A DNA stretch of 64,000 bases, taken from assembly GCA_964020155.1 (NCBI GenBank), contig OZ026558.1, positions 1,974,663 through 2,038,662 of the forward strand, read 5' to 3'. Position 1 is the first letter of the stretch. Each line of letters begins with the position of its first letter. The notes under the pieces are model-generated. The model was not told the DNA's origin and did not search any database. It worked only from the letters and a program-made list of their open reading frames with translations. The position numbers and the translations under genes are program-made. Origin of the DNA: Chondrilla cf. caribensis (Eukaryota > Porifera > Demospongiae > Chondrillida > Chondrillidae). Shown here in pieces: positions 56,790 to 64,000 of the stretch.

Positions 56790-58160
56790 CTTCCTCAGTC
56801 TCTGACCTGTGTTCCATTATTGAGTCCATGCTATTGTCCCAAAAACAAGTTGTTGCATGTGGTGATCTCAATATAGACACCTCTGATTCAAACCATCCTT
56901 CCACCAGGGTATTTCAAAACTTCATTTCTTCCCACCATATGGCCTGTCCAATCTCCCAACAAACTCATATCTCCAAGTCATGCTCTTCTGTGCTTGATCA
57001 TTTCCTTGCCTCATCTGATCTCCCTATATCTCACTCTTCTGTCATAAACTGGCCCATTTTTGATCACTTACTTGTCCCTTTCATTGACTGGTCTATCTCT
57101 AGCCCCCCACTGAAAACCATAACCAGACGATCGTTCAAGAACTTTGATCCTACTTCATTCAACGAAGACCTTACCACTGTCCCTTGGTTTTGATTGATCT
57201 GTTTGATGATACTGATAAGGTTTTTACTTTAAACTCTCTATACTGTGGTATTCTTGATAGTCATGCTCCAGTAGACTCTCAGTCTTCGCCAGGTTTCACT
57301 TCTTCCGGTGTCCCTCAAGGCTCTGTGCTTGCATGGCCCCACTCCTTTATCAGTCTTCATAAATGATCTCCCCAATGTTCTTCCTCCAGGCTGCACAGTA
57401 TAGTTTGCTGATAATACTACCATCTTTGTTACTGGAAGTGACTGTAACCTTCTGCGCAGGTCTCTTCAATCCTGTCTGGATCTCACCTATGACTGGATGA
57501 CAATGGACTGAACCTGAATGTAAACACTTGAAACCAAATGTATGCTAATTCATTCCTCCATGCAGAGCCGGAGTCACTCCTCCACCTCTCCAAATACACC
57601 CTTCTGACCCTCAACCTGAGCAGGTCGCCTACTTCAAGCTTCTCGGTGTATTTATAAATGGCACCCTAACTTGGACTGACCACATCAGTCATGTTGTAGC
57701 CAAACTATCTCGTACTGTAAATCTTCTCAGACGTCTCTCATGGTTCCTTCCAAGGTCTCTCTTAGTCCTCCACCTCAAGTCCTACATTCTGCCCTCATTA
57801 GACACTGTGATGTAGTGTGGGATAATTGCAACCAACATGATTCTTCTCGTCTTCAATCTCTTTTCAACTATGGTTGTTGACTTGTCCTGAACCATCCTCG
57901 TTTCTCTACCTCTTCCGCTCTCTGGAATGAACTTGGTCATACTTCACTCTGCATTCGTAGGAAGCTCCATCTTGCTGAACTTGTTTACAAATGCCACCAC
58001 TCACTTGCACCGGCCTATTTATCATCCCTCTTCTGTTGTCCTAACCACCATCACAACACACGAAAAACCTCATTAACCTCCCACCTGTCAGGAACTGCTA
58101 TGGACAATGGTGATTCTCATTCATTGGTGCATCGCTATGGCACTCTTTGCCTCAGGATTC
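56790..58160 (+). pseudogene. Non-LTR (LINE) retrotransposon relic
   Basis: The plus strand encodes an apurinic-type endonuclease remnant (ACGDLNIDTSD..., then VLDHFLAS..PISHSSVINWPIFDHLLV, 56850-57085). After an internal deletion come reverse-transcriptase pieces: SGVPQGSVLA near 57306, a FADNTT stretch near 57407 where the catalytic FADD motif has lost its second Asp, then KLLGVFINGTLTWTDHI and LLRRLSW. The frame changes repeatedly and carries stops. This order and these motifs fit the CR1/Jockey/L2 side of the LINE tree. I see no poly-A tail or clear 3' end. Confidence 0.8.
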
Positions 58161-58188
58161 TAGGATCTCTAGAGGTACTTTTATTATA

Positions 58189-58365
58189 CAGTGAAACCTC
58201 GCTAATCCGACACCTCTATAATCCAACATTCTCTCTAATCCGACCATTATATGAGGTACAGTCACCATACATAAGTATGGTAAGAGGCACTCCATAATCC
58301 AACAACCTCCTAATCCAATATTATTCTCAGGTCCAATTGAGTGTCAGATTAGAGAGGTTTCACTG
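58189..58365. mobile_element. 177-bp pogo/Tigger-like MITE
   Basis: 24-bp terminal inverted repeats (left begins CAGTGAAACCTCGCTAATCC; right ends GAGAGGTTTCACTG) with two mismatches, flanked by TA duplications at 58187-58188 and 58366-58367. No coding capacity. Confidence 0.9.
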
Positions 58366-58603
58366 TAATTTAAACCCTCATGCATGATCAAACTCTTAGT
58401 TGCATGTACTGCATGTCTAATATTGCCTGCGTGTAAATTACAAATAATTTTCATTCTGACAATCCCTCCTTGTTAATTTAAATAATCCTACCAAATTTCA
58501 TTTTTTGGGTTTATTTGTACATTGATATATTTCATTATCTTATTTGTGTACCTACATTCCACTTTATTTCATCCAATTCCTTCTTTTGGTACTGTGCTGT
58601 TCA

Positions 58604-58652
58604 CAATGGCTACTATCTATATAGGTACCCCTATATAGAATAGTAGCCATTG
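58604..58652. repeat. Near-perfect hairpin with 4-nt loop
   Basis: Left arm 58604-58625 (CAATGGCTACTATCTATATA...) pairs with the right arm 58630-58652 with one bulged base. Loop 58626-58629. Could be a foldback remnant or a small-RNA precursor. Confidence 0.85.
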
Positions 58653-58977
58653 GCTAAAGGCTTCCCCTGTTTAAATAAGCTATCCTTTCCTAATGATTCA
58701 AACTGCATGGTATAAATTGTGGTAATTGAAAATCAGCTGGAGACATTCCAAATTGTATAACTGTTACAGGTAACATTGCATTCCTGATGGTTGTGTATGG
58801 CTTAGATAGCCTAGCATTATGGTGCTTAATATTAAATTTTCGTCAATAACTCATTATAACTATATTCTAATTTCAAATACCTATGCATCGCAATTATTTA
58901 AAAGTGAAATAGATATTATAATACATAATGTAGATTATAGAGTATCATTATACTACTTATGTTGCACTCGTTATTAT

Positions 58978-59172
58978 AGCGAAATTATATTATAATTTAT
59001 ATTGAGGGAAAATGATTTACGATTATGATGGCTGAAATTTGAGTGCAATGGATTGGCCAAATGTTGTATATACCTTCTTTGAAGTTTCTTCTAAACCTAA
59101 AAGAGATGCTAAAGTAATTCAAGTGTGGGGGCAGCAGCCCCACAAGTTATCAACTCAAATTACTTGTTTTTA
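58978..59172. repeat. Diverged copy of the hairpin-ended repeat at 28581-28908
   Basis: Shares the ATTATAATTTATATT block, the CTTCTAAACCTAA block and the terminal hairpin (AAGTAATTCAAGTG..GGGGGC..GCCCCAC..AACTCAAATTACTT) with 28709-28910. CpG sites of that copy are mostly TG or CA here, as expected for an older methylated copy. Confidence 0.75.
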
Positions 59173-59903
59173 TTTGGAATCAACATCATTCATGTTCAGT
59201 AGACATAGATTTGTTCTAAAAGTAGAAGAGTAAAGTTGCTCTAAAATTTTGTATTTTCAAAGTTTTGAAGTATAATATAGTATAATATACCTCATCCGTT
59301 AACCCATATACAGGAGAATTATGGTTTTTAAACTGGGATTGAAGAATTTTAGGGATGAAAATGTCTGGTCCACCTTCACTGGTGTGGAGAGCAAACGGGT
59401 TTTAAACCTGTCGAAATTTACTTTAAATACATTGTAGATGAGTGGATGTTAAGTACTATTGTCATCCTAAGGCATATGAATATGATTGGAGGCAGAATAA
59501 TGAAAGCTGCGATTCATGCAGATATTCTTATCCGACGATGATGTTCTGGTCATGACCTTTATATAATAATATATATTACCTGGATATCTGATCTTATTAA
59601 AATTTTGAAATGGACATGATTTTTCATTAATATTCAAGTACCTATAGTGCATGAGTACTGCCTGTGACATCCCAAAAGTATTTACTAAGGTATAGGAACA
59701 TATAACTACTCACATACATTAACTCTGATACTATAATGGCAAGTTGAAAGGTAATTGAAAGGAGATTGTGAGCATTGTAACTAGATGTAATTATTCTGCT
59801 TGTAACAGTCATATGCATGCACAACAGTAAAAATTAATATTTATGATATCATTTCAAAATTACATTATATGCATCATGGAAAAAAAACTCGTACTATATA
59901 TTA

Positions 59904-60075
59904 CAGTGAATACTTGTTGATCTGTCGCAATTCGTTTTCAAAGAATATGGTGGATTAATGAGTCTGGCAGATTAACTGGATATTCATTGGTACTTGTACA
60001 TTATATTGGTACTGTACTGGGAAATTGTGGTAGGTTTGGCTGATAAAGGGATGGCGGATTAATGAGAATTCACTG
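59904..60075. mobile_element. 172-bp MITE, copy 1
   Basis: Imperfect terminal repeats beginning CAGTGAAT (left) and ending ATTCACTG (right), with TA duplications at 59902-59903 and 60076-60077. An internal segment reading GGATATTCATTGGTACTT matches copy 2 in reverse orientation. Confidence 0.8.
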
Positions 60076-60302
60076 TACAGTACATTGAGTTTTTTTTTCT
60101 GTTAGTATATATAGCAGCGAATATAACAAACCTATATGATACACAATATCTTATTATACAGTAGACCTGTATGTGTACATCTCAAATTCAGGAGTCCCTT
60201 ACCTATTTGAATGTATTGTATAAGTACTTACACCTAGTACCTGTGTAAAGTAAGTGTCTGTACATAGACACCAGTCCTATAGCTAGTGATAGATATTATA
60301 TA

Positions 60303-60456
60303 CAGTGAATTTTCATTAATCTGCCACCACTTGATCCACCAAAACTTTCATTTGCCACATTTTAATTCCCAGGACAAATATAAGTACCAATGAATATCCA
60401 GTTAATCCCCCATATTCTTTGAAAACGAATTACAGCGGATTAAGTAGTATCCTCTG
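60303..60456. mobile_element. 154-bp MITE, copy 2, inverted relative to copy 1
   Basis: Starts CAGTGAATTTTCATTAATC and ends TATCCTCTG, flanked by TA (60301-60302 and 60457-60458). The internal AAGTACCAATGAATATCC is the reverse complement of the segment in the neighbour at 59904-60075. Confidence 0.75.
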
Positions 60457-60459
60457 TAT

Positions 60460-61790
60460 GACGTAATGTCAACAGTTGGAGTTGTAGAAAAGGGAACAGA
60501 ATGGATGATTTGTTACCAGAGAATCTATAAGTTACATAGTTACAGTAGTACTCGTGGCAGATTGTCATTAGTGAAATTGTCACATAATGTGCATATAACA
60601 GCACATGTGGTATAATAAATTGGCACCACATCATGTATCATCATGATAATTGATAATAACCACAACATCCACATTGATAATTAAACTAGTATGTTTTTGA
60701 ATTTGAGTGTGATAATTCAACTAACTGAACAGGTTAATAAATTAATAACCTTTTTAATTTGATGTACACATCATATTTGCAAAGTATCAAAACAATGAAA
60801 GTAATATACATATAATTTGGAGACCCTGTAGACACAATAATTTCAATGCGGTTGGAAATACAATGTATCAGATGAAACAATATTTAGCTCTTATTCGGTC
60901 ATACAAGTGAATGTAATATTACTAAGTAAACACTATTATTTCAAAGACAGAATGTGGACTATTGACATTACTTACCTAGTTTATTCATTTATTTTGAATT
61001 CATTTATACAATGGAAATGGGAAGTGTGATTCATACCATGTTCGGCATGGAGGAATTAAAAACTTCATAATTGTTTATAATCAACTGACTATGCAGTATA
61101 GTCAAGTTTTCATATACAAGCCTGTTGCACAGTTTGATGTGTGGTTGAGTACGTGTTGTGGTATATATAGTAGGACCACCAATTTTGATCTCAGGTGGTG
61201 AATTCCACTGTAAGTGGTAAGACCAGAAATGTACTTGATGAGATGACTATTATTGGCACGAGTGTTGACGATACTCATTATGATATTATCTAAATTGAGA
61301 CAACTCTTAATATGCTGAGTCTTCAAATACAAGACAAAACCACCAGTTTGAGAGATTACTGTATATTATAATAATTGTACAGTAATGTGATATATACTTT
61401 CAACTTCAATCCTCATCAGACATTAATTGACAAATGCCTTTTGAGGAAAGCAGTTACCTTGTCACATTTTGATGCAGAAGTACAACAAGGAATTCGAGTT
61501 GAAAACCCATGGAGCAGCCCCTGCACTTGATGATTCAAAATTAGCCTTATTTTTCGTCCAATATAAATTATCAATGTATAATATATTATATTGACAGTTA
61601 CAGTTACACATAGGAACTCATATTATAATGTAGCAAGCGTAACATACCAGATCTCGAAATGAAAATTGTACCAAGACTGCCACAGCCCCAAAAATACAAA
61701 ACATTGAATACGAAAACCTGTCATTTGTGTCACCCTTTTATGAAATCAATTCAATATTGAAATAAGCAGTGAGATTCCACTTCTTTGGTC
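60460..61790. other. Upstream region of C1, no gene seen
   Basis: AT-rich. Contains a piece of array upstream flank (60990-61170, related to 43760-43990) and little else. No convincing coding signal on either strand. Confidence 0.5.
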
Positions 61791-61796
61791 GTGGTA

Positions 61797-61804
61797 TATA
61801 TAAA
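61797..61804 (+). promoter_or_regulatory. TATA box of C1
   Basis: TATATAAA followed by GG, 64 bases upstream of the C1 ATG. A transcription start near 61825-61835 would leave a short 5' UTR. I see no equally clear TATA box upstream of the A genes. Confidence 0.65.
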
Positions 61805-61867
61805 GGATTGTTTGATTTGATTTAAGATAAACTAGCATAGGTGAATTACGTTACAGAAATCAGAATC

Positions 61868-63804
61868 ATGTATACAGCACATGGACTACTGGTCTTACTT
61901 CTACTGTTAGGGGCTAACACGGATGCGAAAGTAGCCAAGTGTGTCTGGAACTATGTGGAGTTTGAAACATGGACATTTGTCAACAATACCGAGAACAAAT
62001 ACAATTTGTACAAAGTCTTCTATCAACCTTACAAACATCTACCCTACTCCTTGAAAGTAACATATGAATCACATCTTCCTAATGGATCCGTGAAAGAGCT
62101 GTCTATAACACCACCATGCCAGAATTCAAAGCTGATGTGGTTATCAGCAACAGCATTTGTATTCATTAGACCAGAATTTCTCAACCGATTGTCACTTTAC
62201 ACTCTCAACTACTTTGAAGAATGGGTATCACCAAATGTCACCATTGTTGTTCCCTACCCTTGTCTCAACAGGAGTGACGAATTTTTACTACAAATGACAA
62301 CTTCAGTAAGTTATCTATATATTATGCATGTATCACCATTGATCTGGAATTACTTTCACAAATCTATGAAGTTATTATGAAACATCTCTCAGAGACTCCT
62401 AGTACCTAGTGTAGACATTACCTATAGTATACACATGGTGCAGATGAAAAGGAATTGGTGTCAATTTTCGCTCACTCTGTGTGCATAACTTTTTAATGCA
62501 TGGTGCTGCCATACTCAGCTTGTACGTGGAGTTTACTTCATGATAGTCAAGTATCATTATTGTAATTCAACCAAGTATTGAATGAATTAATGTCCAATTT
62601 TACCTGTTGCCAATATGGATAAACATACTTAATTTGCAATTGCGGTGGATGCAGTAACAACACAGTGATACCCATAAGGTTACATAATATTATTATATCT
62701 TTAACAATATTATTTTTTATTATTATAATTATATAGCTTCAAGATTATGCAGTGGGCGACACCAAAAAGACACACACTGGGTTTGTTATGAGGAATTGTA
62801 ACAATGGAAGAGCGTTCTTCAAAATACCGAATCAATATGGATACAATGAATATCATGAGAAATCCTCGAGATACATCCACATGATTGGTATCATCTTTGA
62901 GATGATTCTCATCTGGATTGGCATTTTATACATCATGAAGTCCAGATCTGCTGACTATGTACGAAGGACCCATTTGTACACTTACAAATACTATGGGTTA
63001 ATGTGTAGTTGTACGTGTTGCAGTATTGTCACACTACCAATCATGCTGTACTGTGTGAACTCCATTGCAGAAGAGATGAAACCAGAGAATGAACTTGACT
63101 TAACGTACTATGTTATCGGCATAGGCGTGGATGGTTTCCCTGCACTATTTGGATTATTTACCGCCATATACTTTGCATACAAGACCACACCACCAGCCAT
63201 TCCCTACATTCTAATGTTACCAGTCACTGTACTGTTCTGTTGTTGCAATACAAAACGGGCCAAGTCAGTTGTTTTCGGGATGGCACTGTGGATCAATTTG
63301 ATGGCACTTCAACTACTTGCCTTTCATGGGACAAGCATTGCATTTGCAATTTTAGCTGAACCATTTGCTGTCATCACCAACACTATGGTATTAATTCACA
63401 TTCTCTTCTGTCTCATCAACATTTTTGCTCTAATATTCACCATTGTAGCCTACCTTTTCACCCCAAGAAGTCAACGCCCACCAAGAGGAGGGGCAACAAT
63501 CCTACATGCTGTAGTGCTCATCCCACTGCTTACAATGGTGGGGTGCTTCAGTTTTGTAATTGGTTCCGGTGGGTATATCGTCAATGTAAATAGTAAGGAA
63601 GGTAGTTTCAGATCTCTAATAGGGTCAGTTACTATTCCATTGTTCCTCGGAGCAGTCACGTTTGGGATGAAGATGCTCATTTCAAAATGCTTGGAGAGGC
63701 CTAGCGACATCAATCCTGCAAGTGATGAATCTGAAGATAGGGAATTGGAAGCTATAACTAACACAGATCCACCAGATGATGATATGCTTCAAATTAATGA
63801 CTAG
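61868..63804 (+). CDS. C1: intact, divergent array-family receptor-like protein on the opposite strand
   Basis: Exon 1 is 61868-62305 (146 codons) and exon 2 is 62737-63804 (355 codons plus TAG): 501 aa. The 431-nt intron is GT..AG, phase 0, at the same position as in A genes. Signal peptide MYTAHGLLVLLLLLGANTDA. Ectodomain cysteines in KCVWNY, PPCQN and YPCLN, plus RNCNNG in the exon-2 linker. Sequons NNT, NGS, NVT and NRS. The shared core is FVNNTENKYNLYKVFYQP / RPEFLNRLSLYTLNYFEEW. Exon 2 has the same hydrophobic order, with PPAIPYILMLPVTVLFCC as in B and HAVVLIPLLTMVGC as in A, so C1 looks intermediate. The tail is long and acidic (ESEDRELEAITNTDPPDDD) but lacks the EEILNP end. An upstream in-frame GTG is not a credible start; the ATG at 61868 gives the signal peptide. 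Confidence 0.9.
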
Positions 63805-64000
63805 TGGACTAGCAGTTCATAAACTCATGGCCATATGCATGTAATAATGTAGTTAAATGTCTTTGTTCCCTTTATTGTAATTTTAGTAAGAATCCATAAT
63901 ATTATGCACATAATATATTATATACACCTTATAGTAATAGAAAATGAGTGACTGTAATTAAGTAGTGATTGAATTAATTTTTATCGGTGGATTTTAATTC
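63805..64000 (+). other. Downstream flank of C1
   Basis: No canonical AATAAA. A CATAATATTATGC motif lies at 63895-63907, about 90 bases past the stop, matching the palindrome found right after the stop in A genes. Confidence 0.5.

Noticed and set aside
61841..61867. Upstream GTG start for C1
   Set aside because: Non-ATG start and it would bury the signal peptide; the ATG at 61868 is better.

Overview
The window looks like AT-rich nuclear DNA from an invertebrate animal. My guess is a sponge (demosponge); that is inference from base composition, short introns and the mix of transposons, not a proven identification. I see no bacterial-style operons, rRNA, tRNA or CRISPR arrays.

Almost everything belongs to one tandem gene array. 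The repeated gene (subfamily A, minus strand) has two coding exons. Exon 1 (about 159 codons) encodes a signal peptide and a glycosylated, cysteine-containing ectodomain. Exon 2 (about 357 codons) encodes a juxtamembrane linker, seven long hydrophobic segments plus one short one, and an acidic tail. The splice junction is phase 0. A conserved 61-nt intron seems to lie just upstream of the ATG. Seven copies look intact (A2, A3, A5, A6, A8, A9, A10; about 515-520 aa). A1 is frameshifted. A0, A4, A7 and two exon-2 tails are relics. A divergent subfamily B gene (6.2-8.5 kb) has a damaged exon 1, and truncated B exon-2 relics sit directly upstream of many A genes. An intact, more divergent member (C1) lies on the plus strand at 61.9-63.8 kb with a TATA box. 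I recognise no named family. The layout (ectodomain outside, seven likely crossings, cytoplasmic acidic tail) suggests a lineage-specific, GPCR-like cell-surface receptor family.

Region by region: 1-1.5 kb, A0 relic; 2-4.4 kb, A1 and a B relic; 4.4-6.2 kb, AT-rich spacer with a perfect hairpin; 6.2-8.5 kb, B1; 10.6-12.9 kb, A2; 13.7-14.4 kb, a DNA element with terminal inverted repeats; 15.9-18.4 kb, A3 and a B relic; 20.3-23.85 kb, A4 fragment broken by a chimeric Ty3/Gypsy-like element; 24.6-29.3 kb, A5 with a 2.2-kb intron and a B relic; 29.9-31.7 kb, a defective LTR element; 32.4-34.6 kb, A6; 36.4-37.2 kb, scrambled A7; 38.5-43 kb, A8 and a B relic; 45.7-49.8 kb, A9 and a B relic; 50-54.3 kb, spacer, a MITE-like element and an intact Tigger/pogo transposon; 54.3-56.4 kb, A10; 56.8-60.5 kb, a LINE relic and several MITEs; 61.8-63.8 kb, C1.

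The genes probably do not form a pathway together. They are paralogues made by repeated block duplication, with transposons riding along and exons being lost. The A copies fall into groups by intron content and upstream sequence: A1/A3; A2/A6/A10; A5/A8/A9.
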